Positions 1 to 6,212 of a stretch of 64,000 nt of DNA are shown here, one piece after another (the first letter of the stretch is position 1; each line of letters starts with the position of its first letter). The translations under genes and the position numbers were made by a program. This DNA comes from Brevibacterium permense. GTDB taxonomy: Bacteria > Actinomycetota > Actinomycetes > Actinomycetales > Brevibacteriaceae. The stretch is from positions 38,455 through 102,454 of the forward strand of contig NZ_QYCP01000080.1 of assembly GCF_025506275.1 (NCBI RefSeq), given 5' to 3'. The notes under the pieces are model-generated. The model did not search any database, was not told the origin of the DNA, and was given only the letters and a program-made list of their open reading frames with translations.

Positions 1-278
1 AACTCTTCTGGCGGCGCACTGCGGTCGTACGACACCCACAGGAGATCAGTGCTTCCGGCGTCGCCCGGGTCGAAGAGCGAGGCGCGGAAGAACGAGGTTG
101 CCTCTGACATGAATGCTGACGAACCTTGCATTCGCTGGGCGTGGAAATCCATCACCCTGCCGAATTGTGCGAAGGCTTCCGGTGTCAGCTCGAGCATTCC
201 GTCCCGCGCGAGATCTGAGTGTTTGGGCCGGTCCGAGCTCTCATGAAAGCGAGAAGGTGACTTCAAGGTCCACTTCAT
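1..278 (-). CDS. Partial unknown protein (N-terminal 92 residues)
   Basis: An open frame on the minus strand starts at ATG 278-276, overlapping the DUF2848 stop by four bases (ATGA), and runs off the window edge without a stop. The visible protein begins MKWTLKSPSRFHESSDRPKH and continues with a helical-looking stretch containing several Phe and Met. I do not recognise the family. The ATGA overlap is typical of translational coupling and argues that this is the second gene of an operon with the DUF2848 gene, hence part of the same catabolic module. The function is unknown and the C-terminus is not visible. Confidence 0.6.
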   Translation of the reverse strand, partial: MKWTLKSPSRFHESSDRPKHSDLARDGMLELTPEAFAQFGRVMDFHAQRMQGSSAFMSEATSFFRASLFDPGDAGSTDLLWVSYDRSAPPEE

Positions 279-955
279 CCAACCGGCTCCGGCATTTTTT
301 CCACGGTGTATGTCATCTCGATGCTGTCCTCGGTGCGCGGGTCGAACAGGCGCACTCGCCAGCGCGGGGCGAACTGGTCAACACTCTCGGCCATGGGAAT
401 GGTGCCGGAGATGAGGACGGTGCCCGGATTCGCGACCTCCTTGGCCTTGAGCTCGTTCAGCCAGTAGCTCGGAGGCAACAGATCGGCGAAGCTTCCATCC
501 TGAAGCTGCGATTCGACGCCATCCGCATTGGTCACGAAGGACTCGATGCGGATCTCGTCGATGTGATCAGCAATTTCCTCATAGGACCATGCCCGCTTGG
601 CCAGAATGTTCGGTGCGGCGTTCTTGCTCCATGCCACTCCATACACTTCGAGGTCGCGATCGGTCTGATCGCTGGCCGCTGTGATGAGAACGCCGCGGTC
701 CGATACGACCAGCGCCCATTCGGCCTCCCCGGAAGACTTTCCGTGCTGGACCGTCACGGTTTCGGTCTGCTGAGCAAGATAAGGAGACACGGGGTATAGG
801 GCGGGCACCTGGCTGGGGCCGGGGACTCCAAGCGCGGCCAGTTCGTCAATATGATGCTGAACGGCCTCTTGGTTTCGGCCGGCATAGCCGGCGTTGAGGA
901 GCCTGTCGACGTGTACGTCGACGGTGGTCTTGTCTGGGAGTTCGAAGGTCAGCAT
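275..955 (-). CDS. DUF2848 family protein
   Basis: The 226-residue soluble protein has the DUF2848 pattern: a short beta-rich start (MLTFELPDKTTVDVHVDRLL), a GYAGRNQEAVQHHIDELAALG segment near residues 23-43, a VSDRGVLITAASDQTDRDLE core near 85-105 and a late VLISGTIPM motif near 181-189. The last motif recalls the GDVI-TGTP end of fumarylacetoacetate-hydrolase folds, so a hydrolase or lyase role is possible, but no function is established for the family. ATG 955 has an AAGGAAG ribosome site. It is divergent from the transporter gene and shares its promoter region, which carries paired GTATAC sites. Its stop overlaps the start of the next minus-strand gene. Confidence 0.85.
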   Translation of the reverse strand: MLTFELPDKTTVDVHVDRLLNAGYAGRNQEAVQHHIDELAALGVPGPSQVPALYPVSPYLAQQTETVTVQHGKSSGEAEWALVVSDRGVLITAASDQTDRDLEVYGVAWSKNAAPNILAKRAWSYEEIADHIDEIRIESFVTNADGVESQLQDGSFADLLPPSYWLNELKAKEVANPGTVLISGTIPMAESVDQFAPRWRVRLFDPRTEDSIEMTYTVEKMPEPVG

Positions 956-1003
956 GGTGTCTTCTTCCTTGTAACTGATGAGCTTTCGTTTGGTGTTGTC
1001 TCA

Positions 1004-1025
1004 TTGTATACAGCCTGTATACTGT
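1004..1025. promoter_or_regulatory. Paired GTATAC operator, probable GntR site
   Basis: TGTATACAG at 1005-1013 and TGTATACTG at 1016-1024 are near-identical, each with a palindromic GTATAC core, set 11 bp apart (one helical turn). They lie between the divergent DUF2848 and MFS genes. The core fits the GT-n2-AC type of site bound by FadR/FCD regulators, and such a regulator is encoded at 2608-3252. The pairing with that regulator is inferred. Confidence 0.6.
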
Positions 1026-1093
1026 AAGCGCAATCACAGTTCCCGCCGCAGAGTCGCAGGCGAGGATTGCCCAGACAGATGAAAGGGATTGCT

Positions 1094-2464
1094 ATGCAGA
1101 GTGCATCAACAACCCATCCGCCGGTGGCGCGGAAGGACCTCATCAAGGCTTTCTCCGCCAGCCTGAGCGGCACCACGCTCGAGTGGTACGACTTCGCCAT
1201 CTATTCGGCTGCCGCGGCCATCGTCTTCCCCGTGCTCTTCTTCCCTTCAGGTGATCCGATGGTCGGCGTGCTGCTGGCCTTTTCGACCTACGCAGTCGGT
1301 TACGTCTCCCGGCCGTTGGGCGGAATCGTCTTCGGCCGCCTTGGCGACAAGGTCGGCCGGAAGAAGGTCCTGGTCTGGACTCTTGTGCTCATCGGAGTCT
1401 CGACATGTCTCATCGGTGTCCTCCCGACCTACCAGAGCATCTCTCTGTGGGCTCCACTCTTCCTGGTGCTGCTGCGCTTTGCCCAGGGAATCGGTGTCGG
1501 TGGTGAATGGGGCGGCGCTGTCCTCCTGTCGAGCGAATATGGCGATCCGCGCTACCGCGGCTTCTGGTCGTCGGCTGCTCAGATCGGACCTCCAGCCGGC
1601 AATCTCATGGCGAACGGCGCCTTCGCAGGTCTGACTCTCGCCCTCAGTGAAGAGCAGTTCTTCGCTTGGGGTTGGCGCGTTGCGTTCCTCGTGTCGGCGT
1701 TGCTCGTGCTCTTCGGCCTGTGGATCCGCCTCAAGCTCGAAGATACCCCGGTCTTCAAAGCAGTCGAACAGTCGGGCGAGCGTCCCGAGAAGCCGATCAC
1801 CGAACTACTGCAGTCCGAGTCCCGCCCGCTGCTCTCGGCGATCCTCGCCCGCATCGGGCCTGACGTCACCTACGCACTCTTCACGGTCTTCACTCTCGCT
1901 TACGGCACGATTGTGCTCGACCTCGAACGGACCACGGTGCTGGGTGCAGTCATGCTCGGCTCGGCCTTTCAGGTCGTCTGTATTCCGTTGGCCGGCTACC
2001 TTTCGGACATTATCAACCGCCGTCTTATCTATGGCGTCGCCGCGGTGGGCGCAGTGGCATGGACCTTCGTGTTCTTCAGCAAGCTCGAATCAGGAGACGC
2101 AACCTGGATGTACGTCGGCATTCCAGTCGGGCTGTTCTTCCACTCGCTCATGTATGGGCCGCAGGCGGCGTTCGTCGTTGAGCAGTTCACGCCTCGACTG
2201 AGGTACACCGGCTCGTCACTGGCCTACACGATCGCCGGCGTGCTCGGCGGAGCGATTGCGCCGATGATGTTCACGCTGCTGCTCGACAACACCGGAACCT
2301 GGGTGTGGGTGGCCGTGTATCTGGCCGGAGCTGTGACTCTCACTCTGATCGGTCTGATCATGGGACGAAACAATAACGTCCAGGAAGACATCGACCACCT
2401 TGAGAAGCTTGCAGCCGCACAACTCTCGGCGGACTCAGCCGACGAGGTGGCTGCGAGTCATTGA
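1094..2464 (+). CDS. MFS transporter, metabolite:H+ symporter (MHS) type
   Basis: This predicted 456-residue, 12-helix inner-membrane transporter has the MHS (ProP/KgtP/ShiA-like) signature TTLEWYDFAIY near the first helix and the MFS motif A, GRLGDKVGRKK, between helices 2 and 3. Relatives import osmolytes, dicarboxylates, shikimate or aromatic acids by proton symport; the substrate here cannot be read from sequence. I prefer ATG 1094, which has AAAGGGA six bases upstream, over an in-frame TTG at 1067. It is divergent from the DUF2848 gene and convergent with the GntR gene, and a hairpin terminator follows. Context suggests it imports the substrate of the neighbouring DUF2848 and amidase enzymes. 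Confidence 0.9.
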   Translation: MQSASTTHPPVARKDLIKAFSASLSGTTLEWYDFAIYSAAAAIVFPVLFFPSGDPMVGVLLAFSTYAVGYVSRPLGGIVFGRLGDKVGRKKVLVWTLVLIGVSTCLIGVLPTYQSISLWAPLFLVLLRFAQGIGVGGEWGGAVLLSSEYGDPRYRGFWSSAAQIGPPAGNLMANGAFAGLTLALSEEQFFAWGWRVAFLVSALLVLFGLWIRLKLEDTPVFKAVEQSGERPEKPITELLQSESRPLLSAILARIGPDVTYALFTVFTLAYGTIVLDLERTTVLGAVMLGSAFQVVCIPLAGYLSDIINRRLIYGVAAVGAVAWTFVFFSKLESGDATWMYVGIPVGLFFHSLMYGPQAAFVVEQFTPRLRYTGSSLAYTIAGVLGGAIAPMMFTLLLDNTGTWVWVAVYLAGAVTLTLIGLIMGRNNNVQEDIDHLEKLAAAQLSADSADEVAASH

Positions 2465-2478
2465 GTTCGACGAGCCAT

Positions 2479-2509
2479 GTGTTCCGGCGGCCCACGGTCG
2501 CCGGAACAC
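2479..2509. terminator. Bidirectional hairpin terminator
   Basis: GTGTTCCGGCG (2479-2489) and CGCCGGAACAC (2499-2509) form a perfect 11-bp stem with a 9-base loop, between the convergent MFS and GntR genes. No T tract follows. Confidence 0.65.
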
Positions 2510-2607
2510 TGCGCGCTTCGAGGGGCTCCAGAGTCATCGGTGAATGCGAAGCAAGAAGTCGAGAACGAAACCCGAGGGGAGAGCATGCTCGTCGTGGGCT
2601 GAGGGTC

Positions 2608-3252
2608 TCAGCGGGAGAGCAAGAGATTCTGAGTTTGTGCGATGTGTTCGCAGATCGCCGCGGCGGTGGCGTCGTAGTCGCCTAACTTCAGTGCCTCGAG
2701 TATCCGAGAATGCTCATCGAGTACCTGCGCTGGTCGGTCGGCGCTGGTCCACGTCGCAGAGATTCCGAAGCGAACGTGCTTGACCCGCAGGCGGGTATAG
2801 ATGTCGCTGAGTACACGGTTTCCTGCTGCGTCGACCATAGATGCATGAAAGCGCTGATCGAGATTGATGAAATCGGGAATCGTATCGGGGGAGACGGGAA
2901 GCTCCACCTGCTGGCGATAGAGATCGTCCATGGTCGCAACCGGAGCTTCACCGGAATTTAGGATCTGTCGAGCCGTCTCGAGTTCGATCATCTGCCGGAC
3001 TTCCATCGTCTCGCGGACCTCACGATCGTCACTGGGGCGAATATAGGCTCCGCGGTGCGGAATGAGATCGACGAGCCCGTCTGAAGCGAGCATGATGAGC
3101 GCTTCGCGGATCGGAGTGCGGGACAGGCCGAACCGTTTGACCAGATCCCCTTCGGTCAGGAAGGTTCCTTGAATCGCAGGATCCGTCAGAACGAGGTCCC
3201 GCAGGCGCTCATAGGCGGTCCGGCGTGCGGCGGGACCTGACGAAGTCTGCAT
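2608..3252 (-). CDS. GntR family transcriptional regulator (FadR/FCD subfamily)
   Basis: The 214-residue regulator has an N-terminal winged helix (YERLRDLVLTDPAIQGTFLTE, then VKRFGLSRTPIREALIMLASDGLVDLIPHRGAYI) and a C-terminal all-helical FCD ligand-binding domain. The FCD part keeps the metal-binding pattern: an aspartate in NLDQRFHASM, and later histidines in DEHSRILEAL and CEHIAQTQ. FCD regulators usually bind a small organic acid and repress neighbouring catabolic genes. ATG 3252 has AAGGTGGG upstream; an in-frame ATG at 3288 lacks such support and would add 12 residues. It probably controls the transporter, the DUF2848 operon and the amidase gene around it. Confidence 0.9.
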   Translation of the reverse strand: MQTSSGPAARRTAYERLRDLVLTDPAIQGTFLTEGDLVKRFGLSRTPIREALIMLASDGLVDLIPHRGAYIRPSDDREVRETMEVRQMIELETARQILNSGEAPVATMDDLYRQQVELPVSPDTIPDFINLDQRFHASMVDAAGNRVLSDIYTRLRVKHVRFGISATWTSADRPAQVLDEHSRILEALKLGDYDATAAAICEHIAQTQNLLLSR

Positions 3253-3271
3253 GCAACCCACCTTAGTCGTT

Positions 3272-3287
3272 TGCTGGACAACCAGCA
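3272..3287. promoter_or_regulatory. Inverted repeat between divergent GntR and amidase genes
   Basis: TGCTGG-ACAA-CCAGCA is a perfect palindrome with a 4-base centre, 20 bases upstream of the GntR start and 49 bases before the amidase start. The position suits an autoregulatory operator, but it does not share the GTATAC core of the 1004-1025 sites, so the bound protein is uncertain. Confidence 0.4.
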
Positions 3288-3335
3288 TTCGCCGCACGAG
3301 AGTCGTTCGATTCAAAGAAAGAAGAGGAGAGAGAT

Positions 3336-4166
3336 ATGAAGATCGCGTTGGTTCAGATGAACTCGACGGGAGACCTGCAGGCCAACCTCGACAAGGTCGC
3401 GGGCTACACGGAGGCGGCAGCGGGTGAAGGTGCGCGGCTCGTGGTCTTCCCTGAGGCCACGCAGATCGCTTTCGGGCACGACTTGGCGCGTACGGCGGCG
3501 GATGACGAAGGCAAGTGGATTCAGTCAATCACCGAGATCGCACGGGAGAACGACATTGTGATCGCCGTGGGCGTCTTCCGCCCCGGCATCAACGGGACTG
3601 TAACCAACAGTCTCGTGGTCCGCGGTGTCGATGACGGTCGCGAGGTCAGTGCCGACTACGACAAGATCCATCTCTACGATGCCTTCGGCCACCGAGAATC
3701 GGATTCGGTGACCGCAGGGGAGTCGGTGCGCACGTTCCGCCTCGGCGATGTGACCTTCGGTCTGGCGATCTGCTACGACGTGCGATTCCCCGCGTTGTTC
3801 ACGGCCCAAGCGCGAGCGGGAGCCGATGCGATCATCCTTGCGACGTCGTGGGGCGCAGGTCCAGGCAAGGCCGACCAGTGGAAGCTCTTGGGACCGGCCA
3901 GGGCGTTGGACTCAACAGCTTATGTGCTCGCGTGTGACCAGGCAGATCCCGCGGTTACAGGGGTGCCGGCGAAGGGTGGCAGCCCGACGGGGATCGGCCA
4001 TTCGTATGTTGCTGCTCCGAACGGTGAACTGCTCGCCGAGGCGGGGCGTGGTGAAGAGATCATCTTCGCTGACATCGACCCGGACAGAATTGCGGACATC
4101 CGCGCCTCGCTGCCCGTTCTCGATAACTCTCGTCTGGAGAAAGGCATTCGTGTCGAATGCATCTGA
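3336..4166 (+). CDS. Carbon-nitrogen hydrolase (nitrilase superfamily amidase)
   Basis: This 276-residue cytosolic hydrolase has the complete Glu-Lys-Cys triad: E40 in VVFPEAT, K110 in YDKIHLYD and C146 in AICYDVRFP. The length fits stand-alone omega-amidase or N-carbamoyl-type nitrilase-superfamily members, which cleave amide C-N bonds rather than nitriles. The exact substrate is not visible. AGAAGAGGAGAG precedes ATG 3336. It is divergent from the GntR gene. With the transporter and the DUF2848 protein it forms a putative uptake and degradation module for a nitrogen-containing compound (inference). Confidence 0.9.
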   Translation: MKIALVQMNSTGDLQANLDKVAGYTEAAAGEGARLVVFPEATQIAFGHDLARTAADDEGKWIQSITEIARENDIVIAVGVFRPGINGTVTNSLVVRGVDDGREVSADYDKIHLYDAFGHRESDSVTAGESVRTFRLGDVTFGLAICYDVRFPALFTAQARAGADAIILATSWGAGPGKADQWKLLGPARALDSTAYVLACDQADPAVTGVPAKGGSPTGIGHSYVAAPNGELLAEAGRGEEIIFADIDPDRIADIRASLPVLDNSRLEKGIRVECI

Positions 4167-4173
4167 ATCAAGA

Positions 4174-4191
4174 TAGTCAGCTGGCTGACTA
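4174..4191. repeat. 18-bp palindrome after the amidase gene
   Basis: TAGTCAGC-TG-GCTGACTA has 8-bp perfect arms starting eight bases after the amidase stop codon. Its 2-base centre is tight for an RNA loop, so a protein site is as likely as a terminator. Confidence 0.45.
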
Positions 4192-4224
4192 ATGGAGCAC
4201 CCGGCACGGGCATATTAGCGAGAG

Positions 4225-4262
4225 CCCCTTCCGATCCAGCATGCATGCTGGATCGGAAGGGG
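4225..4262. terminator. 38-bp perfect palindrome between convergent genes
   Basis: CCCCTTCCGATCCAGCATG (4225-4243) is followed directly by its exact reverse complement (4244-4262). It lies between the convergent amidase gene and the secreted-protein gene, where a bidirectional terminator is expected. There is no spacer and no T tract, so an RNA form must open the central CATG pairs. Confidence 0.6.
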
Positions 4263-4313
4263 CGGATTACGTCGTGTCGTGCGTTCTCGGCCGGTAGCCG
4301 ATTCTTCAGACGC

Positions 4314-4718
4314 TCAGCGCTTCTTCACAGGCTTGAACGACGTCGAGCACTTCCACGTCGTCTTGCCCTTCTTTGCGGTGACGGTCACAGAAACCTTCTT
4401 GCCCGGTGTCGCCCCGGAAATGTAGTACTTCAGAGAGGCCTTGCCCTTCTTCGATGCGGTGGCCTTCTTCATCGTCTTCGTCGTCTTGTAGTGAGCGATG
4501 GTCTCAACCTTGGCATTCGGCCCGACCTTCGAGACGTTGACCCAGGTGTTCGAGTACTGGCGGGGCTTCGAGTTCGACATCTTCACTGCGCATTTCTTCG
4601 TCGCAGCTTCGGCAGGTGCCGCGTCGACGGCGAGGGAGCCGGCGAGCAGGCCGGCCGCAAGGGCCAGCGCCATCAGCTTCGAGCCCATCCTCGTGCGGGC
4701 AGGGGTGGTCACGGACAT
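4314..4718 (-). CDS. Small secreted, highly basic protein of unknown function
   Basis: The 134-residue precursor has a signal peptide: a short Arg/Lys n-region, a hydrophobic core LMALALAAGLLAGSLAV, and a probable cleavage after APAEA. The predicted mature part (about 96 residues from ATKKC) contains 23 Lys and 2 Arg but a single Glu and no Asp, and two cysteines about 80 residues apart that could form one disulfide. Alternating Val/Thr/Ser suggests a beta-sandwich of surface-protein type. ATG 4718 has TGGAGAA upstream. It is monocistronic, convergent with the amidase gene and divergent from fadA. I do not recognise the family; wall binding through charge is a guess. Confidence 0.8.
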   Translation of the reverse strand: MSVTTPARTRMGSKLMALALAAGLLAGSLAVDAAPAEAATKKCAVKMSNSKPRQYSNTWVNVSKVGPNAKVETIAHYKTTKTMKKATASKKGKASLKYYISGATPGKKVSVTVTAKKGKTTWKCSTSFKPVKKR

Positions 4719-4948
4719 GATTCTCCAGGGGGCCAGAAATGATGAGTGGAGCCATCTTAACCACACCCGCTGTCTTCCGCGCCGCCGAAATGACTCGGTC
4801 GGAGAACTGTTATCAGTTCGAGAGATCGGAAGAGACTGTCGTCTCAATCCGCCCCTCTCCGATCCGCGGTCGCGCCATGCTCCTAGCAGGACTAGCGTGT
4901 GTTGCTCGTCACCCGAAATCGGGGCACAATGGGACGTGCGAATGTTAC

Positions 4949-4962
4949 TGAACGATCGATCA
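4949..4962. promoter_or_regulatory. Candidate operator upstream of fadA
   Basis: TGAACGATCGATCA is a palindrome apart from one base pair (TGA-n-CGATCG-n-TCA), 40 bases before the fadA start. The spacing suits a TetR-type repressor of a beta-oxidation operon; no regulator gene is adjacent. Confidence 0.35.
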
Positions 4963-5002
4963 GATCTCAGGGTCGATCTTCCATCCAGTCTGTGAGGAAT
5001 TC

Positions 5003-6211
5003 ATGAGCGAAGCGTTCATCTACGACGCGGTGCGCACCCCACGCGGCAAGAACCGCGGCGGCGCGTTGCACAGCGTCAAACCCATCGATCTCGTGACCGG
5101 GCTCATCGACGCCCTCCGCGAGCGCAATCCCGATCTCGACGACAAGGCCATCGACGACATCGTGCTCGGCGTCGTATCGCCAGTCGGCGAGCAGGGGTCG
5201 GATATCGCCCGCGTCGCCGCCATCGTCGCAGGACTCGACGAGTCCGTCGCCGGCGTCCAGGTCAACCGGTTCTGCGCCTCCGGGCTCGAAGCCGTCAACC
5301 TCGCCGCCCAGAAGGTCGGCTCCGGATTCGAGAATCTTGTCCTCGCCGGAGGCGTCGAGTCGATGTCGCGTGTGCCGCTGGGATCCGACGGCGGAGCGTG
5401 GGCGCAGGACCCGACGACGAACTACGACACCTACTTCGTCCCGCAGGGAATCGGTGCCGACCTCATCGCCACCACAGAGGGCTTCACTCGTGCAGACGTG
5501 GATGCCTTCGCCGCCGAATCGCAGAAGCGAGCCGCCGCGGCCTGGGAGAACAGCCTCTTCGAGAACTCGATTATCCCAGTCAAAGACATCAACGGCATCA
5601 CCGTGCTCGACCGTGACGAGCACATGCGTCCCGGCTCGACCGTCGAATCGCTGTCGCAGCTGCCCCCGGCCTTTGCCAAGCTCGCCGCTCAGACCGGATT
5701 CGATGAGGTGGCTCTGCAGAAGTACCACTGGATCGAAGCCATCGACCACGTCCACACCGCCGCGAACTCCTCCGGAATCGTCGACGGAGCTTCGCTGGTC
5801 ATCCTCGGCGACGAGGAAGTCGGTCAGAAGATGGGGATGAAGCCCCGCGCCCGGATCGTGTCCACCGCAGTCACCGGGTCCGAACCCACCATCATGCTCA
5901 CCGGTCCGACTCCGGCGACGAAGAAGGCACTCGATAAAGCCGGCATGACCGTCGACGACATCGATCTGTTCGAACTCAACGAGGCATTCGCCGCCGTCGT
6001 GCTCAAGTGGATGAAGGATCTCAACATCCCCCACGAGAAGGTCAACGTCAACGGCGGAGCCATCGCCATGGGCCACCCGTTGGGAGCCACCGGCGCCATG
6101 ATTCTGGGCACTGTCCTCGACGAACTCGAGCGCCGCGACCTCAAGCGTGGACTCGTCACCCTGTGCATCGGCGCAGGCATGGGCATCGCGACGATCATCG
6201 AAAGGGTCTGA
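5003..6211 (+). CDS. fadA: Acetyl-CoA C-acyltransferase (3-ketoacyl-CoA thiolase)
   Basis: The 402-residue thiolase catalyses CoA-dependent cleavage of 3-ketoacyl-CoA in the last step of beta-oxidation. The acyl-accepting cysteine is C91 ([11 protein letters not shown]), the catalytic histidine H358 (MGHPLGATG) and the second cysteine C388 (LCIGAGMG), all in the usual order for the family. GTGAGGA upstream of ATG 5003 serves as ribosome site. The stop is one base before the fadB start, so the two genes form a tight operon and their products probably act as a trifunctional-type complex. A palindromic candidate operator sits 40 bases upstream. Confidence 0.95.
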   Translation: MSEAFIYDAVRTPRGKNRGGALHSVKPIDLVTGLIDALRERNPDLDDKAIDDIVLGVVSPVGEQGSDIARVAAIVAGLDESVAGVQVNRFCASGLEAVNLAAQKVGSGFENLVLAGGVESMSRVPLGSDGGAWAQDPTTNYDTYFVPQGIGADLIATTEGFTRADVDAFAAESQKRAAAAWENSLFENSIIPVKDINGITVLDRDEHMRPGSTVESLSQLPPAFAKLAAQTGFDEVALQKYHWIEAIDHVHTAANSSGIVDGASLVILGDEEVGQKMGMKPRARIVSTAVTGSEPTIMLTGPTPATKKALDKAGMTVDDIDLFELNEAFAAVVLKWMKDLNIPHEKVNVNGGAIAMGHPLGATGAMILGTVLDELERRDLKRGLVTLCIGAGMGIATIIERV

Positions 6212-6212
6212 C

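Noticed and set aside
113..799. 228-codon plus-strand frame over the DUF2848 gene
   Set aside because: There is no ribosome site or family resemblance, and it lies opposite the recognised DUF2848 frame and its coupled downstream gene.
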